Shown here in pieces: positions 19,778 through 29,618 of a stretch of DNA of 48,381 bases. A program made the translations under genes and the position numbers. The DNA comes from Zavarzinia sp. Lineage in GTDB: Bacteria; Pseudomonadota; Alphaproteobacteria; Zavarziniales; Zavarziniaceae. The notes under the pieces were generated by a model. The model saw only the letters and a program-made list of their open reading frames with translations, ran no database searches and was not told where the DNA came from. Position 1 is the stretch's first letter. Every line of letters starts with the position of its first letter. The DNA is taken from positions 1 through 48,381 of the forward strand of contig JAOZVS010000125.1 of assembly GCA_025869435.1 (NCBI GenBank), written 5' to 3'.

Positions 19778-20254
19778 ATGCCCATTCTCGACAATGGCGG
19801 CTTCGAGGCCGCGCTTCCCGCCTCCGCCCGCCTGCTGGGGGTCGACCTCGGCACCAAGACCATCGGCCTTGCCCTGTCCGACACCTCGCGCACGGTGGCG
19901 AGCCCGCTGGAGACCATCCGCCGGGTGAAATTCTCGATCGATGTCGAGCGCTTCTTCGCCCTGATGGACGAACACGATATCGCGGGCGTCGTCCTCGGCC
20001 TGCCCATGAACATGGACGGCAGCAGCGGCCCCCGGGTCCAGGCCACCCGCGCCTTCGCCAGCGAAGTCCTGAAACGCCGGGACCTCAGCCTCACCTATTG
20101 GGACGAGCGCCTGTCGACCGCCGCCGTGACGCGCATGATGATCGACGCCGACATGACCCGCGCCCGCCGGGCCGAACTCGTCGACAAGCTGGCCGCGACC
20201 TACATCCTGCAGGGTTACCTCGACGCCGCCTCGAACTGGCGGCGCGGCGGGTAA
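19778..20254 (+). CDS. ruvX: RuvX/YqgF pre-16S rRNA nuclease (Holliday junction resolvase-like)
   Basis: A 158-residue RNase H-fold nuclease of the YqgF family. Visible family motifs are LLGVDLGTKTIGLALSD with the first catalytic Asp, GVVLGLPMNMDGS, TYWDERLSTAAV with the acidic pair, and DKLAATYILQGYLD with the last Asp. In E. coli the protein matures the 5' end of 16S rRNA; a Holliday-junction role is also proposed. It is divergent from the kdp operon, with a 99-bp gap between the starts holding both promoters. The next gene starts 133 bp later. Confidence 0.93.
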   Translation: MPILDNGGFEAALPASARLLGVDLGTKTIGLALSDTSRTVASPLETIRRVKFSIDVERFFALMDEHDIAGVVLGLPMNMDGSSGPRVQATRAFASEVLKRRDLSLTYWDERLSTAAVTRMMIDADMTRARRAELVDKLAATYILQGYLDAASNWRRGG

Positions 20255-20387
20255 CTCGAGGCCGGCGCCTTCCCAACCTCACGCGGCATGTGGGGCAAAA
20301 CTGCGCCCCCAGCCTGCGGCGAACCCGCATGTTGCACGGCCCTGCACCGCGAACTACCATCGCGAGAATCCAAGCGAAGGTGCGATA

Positions 20388-20930
20388 ATGAAGAAGCTGC
20401 TGATGGTTGTCGCTCTCGGTCTGGCCGGTTGCTCGACCCAGACGCCCAGCGTCTATTCGAATTATGCTGACAACACGATCGCCATTCGCACGATCGAGCC
20501 GGCCAAGGTCCAGATGACCACCATCGACGATCTGAGTCAGTTCGACGAAAACTGCCGGATGGTGGGCCCCATCAAGGTTTCCGGCGGCCGTACACTGGCC
20601 AGCTTCATCCGGGATTCCTTCAACGACGAACTCAAGTTCGCCGGCGCCTTCGCCACGGACGGCAAGGGCGTGGAACTGAATGCGAAACTCTCCAAGGCGG
20701 CGTTTTCTTCGTCGGAAGGCCTGGTGGGCGGCTGGTGGGATATTGCCTGGACGGTGCTGAACCCCGCCAACGGCAAGTCGCTGTCGGCGGCGTCGAAGTA
20801 TGAATTCAGCACCAATTTCGTCGGCGAGATCGCCTGCAAGAATGTCGCCGAAGCTCTGGTTCCCGCCGTGCAGCAGTTGATCAACAAGACGGTGACCTCG
20901 CCCGAGTTCAAGACGCTGCTCGCCCGCTGA
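20388..20930 (+). CDS. Predicted lipoprotein of unknown function
   Basis: A 180-residue exported protein with a lipobox (LGLAGC, Cys at residue 15), so it should be lipid-anchored, probably facing the periplasm or in the outer membrane. The mature part has no family I recognise. It is a mix of predicted beta strands and helices with two further cysteines (ENCRMVGPIKV and EIACKNVAEAL) that could pair. The pattern resembles small proteobacterial lipoproteins of about 180 residues containing a GGW-D-x-A-W stretch (VGGWWDIAWTV). GAAGGTG precedes the ATG at 20388. A hairpin follows the stop, suggesting a single-gene unit. Confidence 0.82.
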   Translation: MKKLLMVVALGLAGCSTQTPSVYSNYADNTIAIRTIEPAKVQMTTIDDLSQFDENCRMVGPIKVSGGRTLASFIRDSFNDELKFAGAFATDGKGVELNAKLSKAAFSSSEGLVGGWWDIAWTVLNPANGKSLSAASKYEFSTNFVGEIACKNVAEALVPAVQQLINKTVTSPEFKTLLAR

Positions 20931-20958
20931 CGGGCGCGCGGCGGCACTTGGCAAGAAA

Positions 20959-20983
20959 GCCCCGCCACCCTTGCGGGCGGGGC
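20959..20983 (+). terminator. GC-rich hairpin between lipoprotein gene and pyrB
   Basis: A perfect 8-bp stem, GCCCCGCC (20959-20966) with GGCGGGGC (20976-20983), sits 26 bp upstream of the pyrB start. No T-run follows, so it is a weak intrinsic terminator at best. An attenuation role in the pyrB leader cannot be excluded. Confidence 0.45.
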
Positions 20984-21008
20984 GCCCCCAACGTATAGAA
21001 CGGGGCTT

Positions 21009-21967
<959 letters not shown>

Positions 21968-21971
<4 letters not shown>

Positions 21972-23296
21972 AGCGACCCGCCAATCCCGGCGCCGAAAAG
22001 GGCAAGCTGGTCGCCTATCTGAACGCCCGCCTGCTCGATCCCGCCTCGGGTCTCGACACGATGGGCGCCCTGCTGACGACCGGCGACCAGATCGCCGACC
22101 TCGGGCCGAAGCTCTTCGCCGGCGGCGTGCCGTCCGGGGTCGAGATCGTCGATTGCGGCGGCCATTGCCTCGCCCCCGGCCTCATCGACATGCATGCCTT
22201 CGTCGGCGAGCCCGGCGCGGAGCACAAGGAAAGTTTCGCCTCGGCCAGCGCGGCGGCGGCGGCGGGCGGCATAACGACGCTGATCTGCCTGCCCAACACC
22301 GATCCCGCCATCGACGAGCCCGCCATCGTCGAATATGTCGAGCGCCGCGCGCGCGAGAACAGCCTTGTCCGCGTCCAGCCCATGGCCTCGATCACCAAGG
22401 GCCTCGCCGGCGCCGAAATGTCGGAAATGGGCCTGCTGATCGAGGCGGGCGCCGTCGCTTTCACCGATGGCGACCGGGCGGTCGCCTCGGCCCGGGTGAT
22501 GCGCCGCGCCCTGTCCTATTCCACCCTGTTCGGCAAGCTGGTGATCCAGCACGCCGAGGACCCGTCCCTGTCCAAGGACGGCGCGATGAACGAGGGCGAC
22601 GTCTCGACCCGCCTCGGCCTCGCCGGCATTCCGGTCGCCGCCGAGGCCCTGGTGGTGGAGCGGGATGTCCGCCTCGTCGCCATGACCGGCGCGCGCTACC
22701 ATGTCGCGCTGGTCAGCGCGGGCGACACGCTCGATGTCGTGCGCGGGGCGAAGGCCAAGGGCCTGCAGGTCTCCTGCGGCACCGCGCCCCATTATTTCGC
22801 CCTGAACGAGAACGCGGTGAACGACTACCGCACCTTCGCCAAAGTCTCGCCGCCCCTGCGGAGCGAGGACGACCGCCAGGCGGTGATCGCCGGCATCAAG
22901 GACGGCACGATCGACGTGATCGTCTCCGCCCATATGCCGCAGGACGTCGAATCGAAGCGCCTGCCCTTCGGCCAGGCCGCCTTCGGCGCGGCGGGGCTGG
23001 AGACCATGCTGGCGGTCTCGCTCATCCTGCATCACGACCATGGCCTGTCGCTGAACGAGATCCTCTACAAGATGACGGCGGCGCCGGCGAAATTGCTCGG
23101 CCTTGGCTCGCGCGGGGCGCTGCGGGCCGGGGCCAAGGCCGACCTGATGCTGTTCGATCCCGAAAAGCCCTGGCGGGTCAGTGTCGACAAGCTGCGCGGC
23201 AAATCGAAGAATACGCCTTACGAAGGCCTGCCGCTGACCGGCAAGGTGCTGATGACGGTCGTCGACGGGCTGAAGGTTTTCGACGCCACGCTTTAA
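21968..23296 (+). CDS. Dihydroorotase-like protein, predicted non-catalytic (ATCase partner)
   Basis: A 442-residue amidohydrolase-fold protein in the class I dihydroorotase family, usually annotated pyrC. Key metal ligands are changed. The N-terminal His-x-His of active enzymes (as in HVHLREPG) reads H76-A-F78 in [10 protein letters not shown], the later His-His is APHYFAL, and the usual DHAPH segment is SAHMPQD. The fold landmarks [30 protein letters not shown] and GRVLMT-like C-terminus remain. By analogy with the inactive dihydroorotase chain in Pseudomonas, it is likely a structural subunit holding PyrB in an active complex. The GTG start overlaps the pyrB stop. A functional pyrC would have to be encoded elsewhere. 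Confidence 0.85.
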
Positions 23297-23315
23297 CCGG
23301 GGATACGGCATCGCC

Positions 23316-23939
23316 ATGGAAGACCTCGCCACCGCCGCGGCCCTCGCCATCGGCCTTGTCGCCCTCGGCGGCTATCTGCTCGGCTCGATCCCCTTCGGTC
23401 TCGTGCTGACGCGGCTGGCGGGCTATGGCGATATCCGTGCGATCGGCTCGGGCAATATCGGCGCGACCAATGTCCTGCGCACCGGCAACAAGCCCCTCGC
23501 CCTCGCCGCCCTGCTGCTCGACAGCGGCAAGGGCGCGGTCGCCGTCCTGATCGCCGTCGCCCTGTTCGAGACGCCGATGATGGGCGTGATCGCGGGCGGC
23601 GCCGCCTTCCTCGGCCATTGCTTTCCGGTCTGGCTGCGCTTCAAGGGCGGCAAGGGTGTCGCCACCTTCCTCGGCACCATGATCGCCGCCGTCTGGCCCG
23701 TGGGCCTCGCCTGCTGCGCGACCTGGGCGGTGACGGCGGCGATCACCCGCACCTCCTCCCTCTCTTCCCTCGCCGCGGCGGCGCTCGGCCCGGTCTATGC
23801 CCTGTTTCTGGCCGATCAGCCGCGGGCGGGCCTCGCCCTGTTCTGCGCCGTTCTGATCTTCATCCGCCACAAGGACAATATCGCCCGCATCCTGGCCGGG
23901 ACCGAGCCGAAGATCGGCGCCGGCAAGAAGAAGGGCTGA
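23316..23939 (+). CDS. plsY: Glycerol-3-phosphate acyltransferase PlsY
   Basis: A 207-residue membrane enzyme that transfers an acyl group from acyl-phosphate to glycerol-3-phosphate, starting phospholipid synthesis. The three PlsY motifs are present: GYLLGSIPFGLVL, GSGNIGATNVLRTGNK and GHCFPVWLRFKGGKGVAT, along with the IRHKDNIARI segment near the C-terminus. Five or so membrane helices and a lysine-rich tail fit the family. It follows the dihydroorotase-like gene by 19 bp and completes a pyrB-pyrC-like-plsY operon common in alphaproteobacteria. Confidence 0.95.
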   Translation: MEDLATAAALAIGLVALGGYLLGSIPFGLVLTRLAGYGDIRAIGSGNIGATNVLRTGNKPLALAALLLDSGKGAVAVLIAVALFETPMMGVIAGGAAFLGHCFPVWLRFKGGKGVATFLGTMIAAVWPVGLACCATWAVTAAITRTSSLSSLAAAALGPVYALFLADQPRAGLALFCAVLIFIRHKDNIARILAGTEPKIGAGKKKG

Positions 23940-23988
23940 GCCTTCCCGGCCGGGGATGATCGGCCCGTCTTTTCGCCCGCTGGACACG

Positions 23989-24006
23989 ATACCGTCCAGT
24001 CGGTAT
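23989..24006. promoter_or_regulatory. Operator-like inverted repeat upstream of the TetR gene
   Basis: ATACCG (23989-23994) and CGGTAT (24001-24006) form a perfect inverted repeat around TCCAGT, seven bases before the TetR start. It resembles known TetR-family sites built on ACCG...CGGT. A TGGACA hexamer just upstream (23981-23986) could be the -35 box, so binding would block the promoter. Confidence 0.6.
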
Positions 24007-24012
24007 GTTTTG

Positions 24013-24588
24013 ATGATGACCGAAGCCCATCGCCGCAAGAAGCAGCCGATCGAGCTGCGCCAGCATCTGCTGGACGCCGCCGCCGCCCTGTCGGTGCGGG
24101 CGGGGGTCGGCAACCTGCGCCTTGACGCGGTGGCGGGGGCGGCGGGCGTGTCCAAGGGCGGGCTGCTGCATCATTTTCCCAGCCGGCAGGCCCTGCTGGA
24201 AGCCCTGTGCGAGGAATGCCTGAGGCGTAACGATTCCAGGATCGAGGCGGAGCTGGCCGCCGATCCGGTAGCGCCCGGACGGTTTTCCCGCGCCTATCTG
24301 GCGGTGATGACCGGGATCGAGGTGACGGAGCAGGAGCGGATCTGGGGCCTTCTGTCGGTCGTTCTCTTCGCCGAGCCGGAGTTTCGCGATCGCTGGGGCC
24401 GCTGGCTGGCGGCGCATCTGGCCCGCCATGCGGAGACGGATCAGGCGCTGTTCCTCGATGTCGTGCGGCTCGCGGCCGATGGCCTGTGGCTGGCCGACAT
24501 GTCGGGCGAAAATACCGATCCGACGCGGCGAAACGCCATTGTCGCGCACTTGCGCGCCATGACCCTGAACGGCCGGGAGGCCCCGTGA
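24013..24588 (+). CDS. TetR-family transcriptional regulator
   Basis: A 191-residue repressor. The N-terminal helix-turn-helix is typical (LDAVAGAAGVSKGGLLHHFPSRQALLEAL, about residues 35-65), and the remaining helical domain would bind a ligand. The GGLLHHFPSK-like recognition helix and the WRRW-type motifs of the C-terminal half place it near regulators of SMR/QacE-like pumps. Two tandem ATGs (24013, 24016) start the protein; the inverted repeat 7 bp upstream suggests autorepression. The stop overlaps the ATG of the SMR exporter by one base, so regulator and pump form one operon. Confidence 0.9.
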   Translation: MMTEAHRRKKQPIELRQHLLDAAAALSVRAGVGNLRLDAVAGAAGVSKGGLLHHFPSRQALLEALCEECLRRNDSRIEAELAADPVAPGRFSRAYLAVMTGIEVTEQERIWGLLSVVLFAEPEFRDRWGRWLAAHLARHAETDQALFLDVVRLAADGLWLADMSGENTDPTRRNAIVAHLRAMTLNGREAP

Positions 24589-24932
24589 TGACCCCTCTGT
24601 ACCAGGCTTACGCCTTCCTCTGCGCGGCCATCGTCTGCGAATTGTCCGGGACCAGCTTCCTGCAGGCGTCGCAGCAGTTCACCCGGCCGCTGCAGACCGG
24701 GTTGATGGCGATCAGCTATCTCGCGTCCTTCTACCTGATGTCGCACGCCTTGAAGGTGATCCCGGTCAGCATCAGCTACGCCATCTGGTCCGGGCTCGGC
24801 ATCGTGCTGATCACCATCATCGGCTATGTCATCTTCAAGCAGAAGCTGGACCTGCCGGCGCTGATCGGAATCGGCATGATCGTCGCCGGTGTCGTCGTCG
24901 TCACCGGCTTCTCGAACAGCGTCCAGCACTGA
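24588..24932 (+). CDS. Small multidrug resistance (SMR) family transporter
   Basis: A 114-residue four-helix membrane protein of the EmrE/Gdx family, which works as an antiparallel dimer exchanging protons for cationic compounds. The essential membrane glutamate is present in IVCELSGTSFLQAS (E18). Further family features are FYLMSHALKVIPVSISYAIWSGLGIVLI and a fourth helix GIGMIVAGVVVVTGF. The KVIPVSISYAIWSG stretch fits the multidrug (EmrE-like) or the guanidinium (Gdx) branch; I cannot decide between them. It is encoded directly after its probable TetR repressor (TGATG junction). The next gene converges on it. Confidence 0.92.
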   Translation: MTPLYQAYAFLCAAIVCELSGTSFLQASQQFTRPLQTGLMAISYLASFYLMSHALKVIPVSISYAIWSGLGIVLITIIGYVIFKQKLDLPALIGIGMIVAGVVVVTGFSNSVQH

Positions 24933-24950
24933 CGGCGGCGCTGGCGCCGC

Positions 24951-25415
24951 TCAGTTCTCGGCGCAGACGAAGCAGGTGACGCCGCTCGGCACGATGCGGG
25001 AATCGGGGCTGAGGTTGGCGCGGATCTGGCCACCCGCCTCATAGGCACCGTGATCGAAGATCGCCTCGAAGGCCTGTTCCTCCGAGCGGCCCTCGGGAGT
25101 AACCAGCTTCAGGCGATAGTTCACGGTCGAGCAGCGCTTGTCGGTCGAGGTGATCTCGACGAAATAGGCGATGTCGGCGCCCACATTGTCGCGCCGCCGG
25201 CCGACGTCGGTGACCTGAACCTGCGCGGTGCAGGCGCCCTGCGGAATGGCGCATTCGCAGGGGCGATCGTCGGTGATGCTCTGGCTCGGCGCGGGCTTGG
25301 CGTCGGGATAGGTCGTCGCGGGGGCCTGGGGGATGAAGGGCTCTTCCGTCGGCGCCTGCTGGGCATGGGCGGGCACGACGAAGGCCAGCAGCGCAAGGGT
25401 CGGCAGGATACGCAT
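24951..25415 (-). CDS. Secreted cysteine-containing protein of unknown function
   Basis: A 154-residue protein with a clear signal peptide (MRILPTLALLAFVVPAHAQ, cleavage after AHA). A Pro/Thr-rich linker (QAPTEEPFIPQAP) leads to a domain with six cysteines: DDRPCECAIPQGAC, KRCSTVNYRL and the C-terminal VTCFVCAEN. These could form three periplasmic disulfides. The domain looks mainly beta-stranded. I do not recognise the family. The start at 25415 is chosen for the signal peptide; the frame is open further upstream through the secA terminator hairpin, which is not coding. It lies downstream of secA on the same strand and converges on the SMR gene. Confidence 0.75.
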   Translation of the reverse strand: MRILPTLALLAFVVPAHAQQAPTEEPFIPQAPATTYPDAKPAPSQSITDDRPCECAIPQGACTAQVQVTDVGRRRDNVGADIAYFVEITSTDKRCSTVNYRLKLVTPEGRSEEQAFEAIFDHGAYEAGGQIRANLSPDSRIVPSGVTCFVCAEN

Positions 25416-25456
25416 TTCAGTCTCCACTGCGGGCGATCGGCCGCTGCATTGTGGCC

Positions 25457-25488
25457 CCAGACCGGCCCCTTGCAAAGGGCCGGTCTGG
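25457..25488 (-). terminator. Hairpin terminator downstream of secA
   Basis: A perfect 12-bp stem, CCAGACCGGCCC (25457-25468) with GGGCCGGTCTGG (25477-25488), has an 8-nt loop and lies 14 bp after the secA stop. No T-run follows on the minus strand, but the stem is very stable. Confidence 0.65.
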
Positions 25489-25501
25489 AACGTCCAGGGG
25501 A

Positions 25502-28201
25502 TCAGCCGGCAAGCGCACCGTGGCAATGCTTGAATTTCTTGCCCGAACCGCAGGGGCACAGGGCATTGCGCGACACCTTGCCCCAGTTGGCGGCCGGCAC
25601 GCGGGCGCTGCCGGGGATGCCTTCCGGGTCGGGCATCGGCAGGGGCCGCGCCTCGTTCTCGCCGGTCAGCGGATCGTCATGGACCGGCGACAGGTTGACC
25701 GGCTCCGGCGGCAGCGGCTCCGGCGGCTGCTCCATCCGGACCTCGACATGGGCGAGGATGCGGGTGACATCCTCGTTGATGCGGTCGAGCATGGCCTCGT
25801 AGAGACCGAAGGCTTCCTGCTGATATTCGCGTAAAGGATCGCGCTGGCCATAGGCGCGCAGGCCGATCGCCTGACGCAGGTAGTCGAGCTGGAGCAGATG
25901 CTCCTTCCAGCACTGGTCGAGAATCTGCAGCAGCATGCTCTTTTCGATCATGCGCATGATCTCGGGGCCGAAACGCTCCTCCTTCGCCTTGAAGAAGGCG
26001 GCGACCTCATTTTCCAGGCGGTGGCGGATCTCGTCCTCGGCGATGCCCTCTTCCGCCGCCCATTCGGGCACCGGGAGGTCGAGGGTGAAGATGCGCTCGA
26101 TCTCGGCCTTCAGGCCCGGCGCGTTCCAGGCTTCGGAATAGGTGCCGGCCGGAATATGCGTGGCGACCAGGTTGTTCACCGTGTGCTCGCGCATCGACAG
26201 GGCGACGTCCGAGACATCATTGGTGTTCATGAATTCGCGGCGCTGGCCATAGATCGCCTTGCGCTGCTCGTTCATCACGTCGTCGTAGCGCAGCAGGTTC
26301 TTGCGGATGTCGAAGTTGCGCGCCTCGACCTTCTGCTGGGCCTTTTCCAGGGCCTTGTTCACCCAGGGGTGAATGATCGCCTCGCCTTCCTTGAGGCCGA
26401 GGCGCTGCAACATGCGGCTCAGATTGTCCGAGCCGAAGATGCGCATCAGGTCGTCTTCGAGGCTGAGGAAGAACTTCGAGGCGCCGGGATCGCCCTGGCG
26501 GCCGGCACGGCCACGCAGCTGGTTGTCGATGCGCCGGCTCTCGTGCCGTTCGGTGCCGATGATGTAAAGTCCACCGGCCGCGATGACGATTTCCTTGTCG
26601 CGGGCGTGCTTGGCCCGCATCTCGGCGATCAGCGCCTCGCGGTCGTCGCTCTCGGGCAGTTCGTCGATCAGCATCGACAGATTGCCGCCCATCTGGATGT
26701 CGGTGCCGCGGCCCGCCATGTTGGTGGCGATGGTGACGGCGCCCGGCTGACCCGCCTGGGCGACGATGCCGGCTTCCTGCGCGTGGAAACGCGCGTTCAG
26801 CACCCGGTGCGGAATATTCTTCTTCTTCAGATGCGCCGACAGAAGCTCGGACTTCTCGATCGAGACCGTGCCGACCAGAACGGGCTGCTGAAGCTTCCGG
26901 CATTCCTCGATCAGGACAACGATCGCGTTGAACTTGTCCGTCATCGACAGATAGACCTCGTCGTCGAGGTCCTTGCGGATCACCGGCACATTGGTCGGGA
27001 TCTCGATCACTTCGAGCTTGTAGATCTCGCCGAATTCGGCCGCCTCGGTCGCCGCCGTGCCGGTCATGCCCGACAGTTTGGGATAGAGCCGGAAATAGTT
27101 CTGGAAGGTGATCGAGGCGAGGGTCTGGTTCTCGTTCTGGACGGTGACGTGTTCCTTGGCCTCCAGCGCCTGGTGCAGGCCCTCGGAATAGCGCCGGCCG
27201 GTCATCATGCGGCCGGTGAACTCGTCGATGATGATGACCTTGTCGTCCTTCACCACATAATCGCGATCGCGCCGGAACAGGACATGGGCGCGCAGCGCCT
27301 GCTGCAGGTGATGGACGATGGTGACGTTTTCGGCATCGTAGAGGTTGCTGGTCTTCAGCATCCCGGCTTCGAGCAGCAGCTTCTCGAACTTCTCCTGGCC
27401 TTCCTCGGACAGGGAGACGGAGCGCTGCTTCTCGTCCTTCTCGTAGTCGGCCTCGACCAGCTGGGGCATCAGCGCGTCGATCCGGCGATAAAGGTCCGAA
27501 TTATCCTCGGTCGGGCCGGAGATGATCAGCGGCGTGCGCGCCTCGTCGATCAGGATCGAGTCAACTTCGTCGACGATCGCATAATGGAAGGGCCGCTGGA
27601 CCAGATGGTCCAGGCGGTACTTCATGTTGTCGCGCAGGTAATCGAAGCCGAATTCGTTGTTGGTGCCGTAGGTGATGTCGGCGGCGTAATTCTGGCGCCG
27701 TTCCTCGTCCGTCAGGTCGTTGACGATGACGCCGGTGGAGAGGCCGAGGAAGCCGTAGACCTGGCCCATCTGGGTCGCGTCGCGCTTGGCCAGATAGTCG
27801 TTCACGGTGATGACGTGGACGCCCTTGCCCTCGAGCGCGTTCAAGTAAGCGGCGAGCGTCGCCACCAGGGTCTTGCCTTCGCCGGTGCGCATCTCGGCGA
27901 TCTTGCCGGAATGCAGCACCATGCCGCCGATCAGCTGCACATCGAAATGGCGCTGGCCGAGAGTGCGTTTCGCGGCTTCGCGCACGGTGGCGAACGCCTC
28001 GACCAGAAGGTCGTCCGTGGTCTCGCCGGCGGCGAGGCGCGCCTTGAATTTGTCGGTCTGCGCCCGCAAGTCCGCGTCCGACAGGGCCGAGATCTGCGGC
28101 TCCAGCGCATTGATGGCCGCGGTCCGGCTGCGCAGCTGCTTGACCATACGATCGTTGGCGCTGCCGAACAGCCGTTTGGCGAGCGAGCCGATGCCGAGCA
28201 T
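25502..28201 (-). CDS. secA: Preprotein translocase ATPase SecA
   Basis: An 899-residue SecA, the motor that pushes unfolded proteins through SecYEG. It has the Walker A box MRTGEGKT (about residue 102), the [20 protein letters not shown] block with the DEVD-type Walker B, the [10 protein letters not shown] motif of the second nucleotide-binding fold and the preprotein cross-linking and helical scaffold regions. The C-terminus has a linker rich in Pro/Glu and then the zinc/SecB-binding knuckle [14 protein letters not shown] (C882, C884, C893, H894). Length and order of domains are normal. The ATG at 28201 starts the canonical [18 protein letters not shown]-terminus. Confidence 0.98.
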   Translation of the reverse strand: MLGIGSLAKRLFGSANDRMVKQLRSRTAAINALEPQISALSDADLRAQTDKFKARLAAGETTDDLLVEAFATVREAAKRTLGQRHFDVQLIGGMVLHSGKIAEMRTGEGKTLVATLAAYLNALEGKGVHVITVNDYLAKRDATQMGQVYGFLGLSTGVIVNDLTDEERRQNYAADITYGTNNEFGFDYLRDNMKYRLDHLVQRPFHYAIVDEVDSILIDEARTPLIISGPTEDNSDLYRRIDALMPQLVEADYEKDEKQRSVSLSEEGQEKFEKLLLEAGMLKTSNLYDAENVTIVHHLQQALRAHVLFRRDRDYVVKDDKVIIIDEFTGRMMTGRRYSEGLHQALEAKEHVTVQNENQTLASITFQNYFRLYPKLSGMTGTAATEAAEFGEIYKLEVIEIPTNVPVIRKDLDDEVYLSMTDKFNAIVVLIEECRKLQQPVLVGTVSIEKSELLSAHLKKKNIPHRVLNARFHAQEAGIVAQAGQPGAVTIATNMAGRGTDIQMGGNLSMLIDELPESDDREALIAEMRAKHARDKEIVIAAGGLYIIGTERHESRRIDNQLRGRAGRQGDPGASKFFLSLEDDLMRIFGSDNLSRMLQRLGLKEGEAIIHPWVNKALEKAQQKVEARNFDIRKNLLRYDDVMNEQRKAIYGQRREFMNTNDVSDVALSMREHTVNNLVATHIPAGTYSEAWNAPGLKAEIERIFTLDLPVPEWAAEEGIAEDEIRHRLENEVAAFFKAKEERFGPEIMRMIEKSMLLQILDQCWKEHLLQLDYLRQAIGLRAYGQRDPLREYQQEAFGLYEAMLDRINEDVTRILAHVEVRMEQPPEPLPPEPVNLSPVHDDPLTGENEARPLPMPDPEGIPGSARVPAANWGKVSRNALCPCGSGKKFKHCHGALAG

Positions 28202-28260
28202 GAAGCAACCTTCTTCTGCCGGTCAGCCCGGCGGGGGGCCTGACGGGCGCATGAGGTGAC

Positions 28261-28278
28261 GCGGGGCTGCAGCCCCGC
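28261..28278. other. Perfect 18-bp GC palindrome in the secA leader region
   Basis: GCGGGGCTGCAGCCCCGC is a perfect palindrome 60 bp upstream of the secA ATG and about 215 bp before the divergent hydrolase gene. As RNA it would form a 7-bp hairpin with a TGCA loop. It could be a leader hairpin for secA or a protein site. Apart from this, the 28202-28492 gap shows no recognisable gene. Confidence 0.5.
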
Positions 28279-28492
28279 CCGAATTCCTGTCGCCGGGCCC
28301 CATTGGGCACCCGGGCGGGCATGGGACAGATAAGGCGCGGCTTTCCCGATGTCAACGTGGACCCCCGCCGCTTCTCGCCGCAGTTCGGCTCCGGCCCCGC
28401 CATCGTCCCCGGCGACAGCCTGCCCTTTGCCCCCGGCCGGCCCGGTGTTAGGGATGGTTTTCCCGCGAGGTCAATGGGTGCCGCCGTTGCGA

Positions 28493-29485
28493 ATGCCGAC
28501 AAGGTCGTATCCCTGCATTCGCGTGGTCTGCGCGCTGCTTGCCCTGCTGCTGGCCGGCTGCGGCGCGACGGTGACCGGCCTTGGCCCTCCGCTGGGTCCG
28601 GCCCGGCTGGAGGATGCCGCCAGCTTCACCGCCCAGGACGGGACCATGCTGCCCGTGATGCGCTGGCTGCCGCCGCCGGACGTTCCGCCGAAGGCCGTGG
28701 TCGTTGCCCTGCACGGCTTCAACGACTACGCCCATGCCTTCGCCCTGCCCGCCCCCTTCTGGGCCAGCCGGGGCATCGCCACCTATGCCTATGACCAGCG
28801 CGGCTTCGGCCGGAGCGCGACCGCCCGCCTGTGGCCCGGGGAGGATGCGCTGGTCGCCGACGCCGCAGCCATGATCCGCCTCGTCGCCCGGCGCCATCCC
28901 GGCGTGCCGCTTTATCTGCTGGGCGAGAGCATGGGTGGCGCCGTCGCCATGCGCGCCCTCGCCCGCGATGCCGCCTTGCCGGTCCGGGGCGTCGTCCTGC
29001 TCGCCCCGGCGGTCTGGCGCGCCGAGGATATCCCCTTCCCCGGGGAGATCCTGCTCGAGACCTTCGCCTTCCTGATGCCGTGGAACCCGATGACCCCGCC
29101 CGAGAGGCTGCGCATCATGCCGACCGACAATCGCGACGAGCTGGCGGCGATGAGCCGCGATCCCCTGATGATCAAGGGCACGCGGACCGACAGCGTGCTC
29201 GGCCTCGTCCGCCTGATGGAAGCGGCGGCGGCGACAGGGGTGCCGCGCGACCGGCCGGTCCTGCTGCTCTATGGCCTGCGGGACGAGGTGGTGCGATTCC
29301 CCTCGATGGCGCCGCTGGCCGCGCGGGGCCGCCGCGACAATCCGCGTTACCGCGAGGTCTGGTATGACCGTGGCTATCACCTGCTGCTGCGCGACCGCCA
29401 GGGGCCGAGGGTGTGGCGGGATATCGCGGCCTGGCTGATGAATCCCGCCGGCCCGTTGCCGGGCGATGCCCTCAATCGGCCATGA
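28493..29485 (+). CDS. Lipoprotein alpha/beta hydrolase, monoglyceride lipase-like (S33)
   Basis: A 330-residue serine hydrolase. A lipoprotein signal (MPTRSYPCIRVVCALLALL then LAGC) anchors it, and the catalytic domain covers about 50-310. The lid-free core shows the oxyanion segment VVALHGFNDYA, the nucleophile elbow GESMGG (Ser), the acid in YGLRDEVV and the catalytic His in DRGYHLLLRD, the pattern of lysophospholipase/monoacylglycerol lipase enzymes. It likely splits a lipid ester in the periplasm. The start at 28493 gives a normal-length signal; an ATG at 28454 would lengthen it by 13 residues. No strong ribosome-binding site precedes either. Confidence 0.85.
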   Translation: MPTRSYPCIRVVCALLALLLAGCGATVTGLGPPLGPARLEDAASFTAQDGTMLPVMRWLPPPDVPPKAVVVALHGFNDYAHAFALPAPFWASRGIATYAYDQRGFGRSATARLWPGEDALVADAAAMIRLVARRHPGVPLYLLGESMGGAVAMRALARDAALPVRGVVLLAPAVWRAEDIPFPGEILLETFAFLMPWNPMTPPERLRIMPTDNRDELAAMSRDPLMIKGTRTDSVLGLVRLMEAAAATGVPRDRPVLLLYGLRDEVVRFPSMAPLAARGRRDNPRYREVWYDRGYHLLLRDRQGPRVWRDIAAWLMNPAGPLPGDALNRP

Positions 29486-29618
29486 TTCGGGACTATCCGG
29501 CGCAAATCCTGTTTGCGTCGGACCTCAACAGGCGCGAGCCTGTGTCGGTGGCGCCTGGGTCGATGAAAACGGTACGGATGCAAGGATCCCGGGCCCGTGG
29601 CGCCGAGGGGCAGTCGTG

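Noticed and set aside
23982-23992. Third copy of GGACACGATAC before the tetR gene as a mobile-element end
   Set aside because: Here the 11-mer overlaps a plausible -35 element and the TetR operator, so it is better explained as promoter sequence; it also lowers the weight of the inverted pair around the TIR/RAYT segment.
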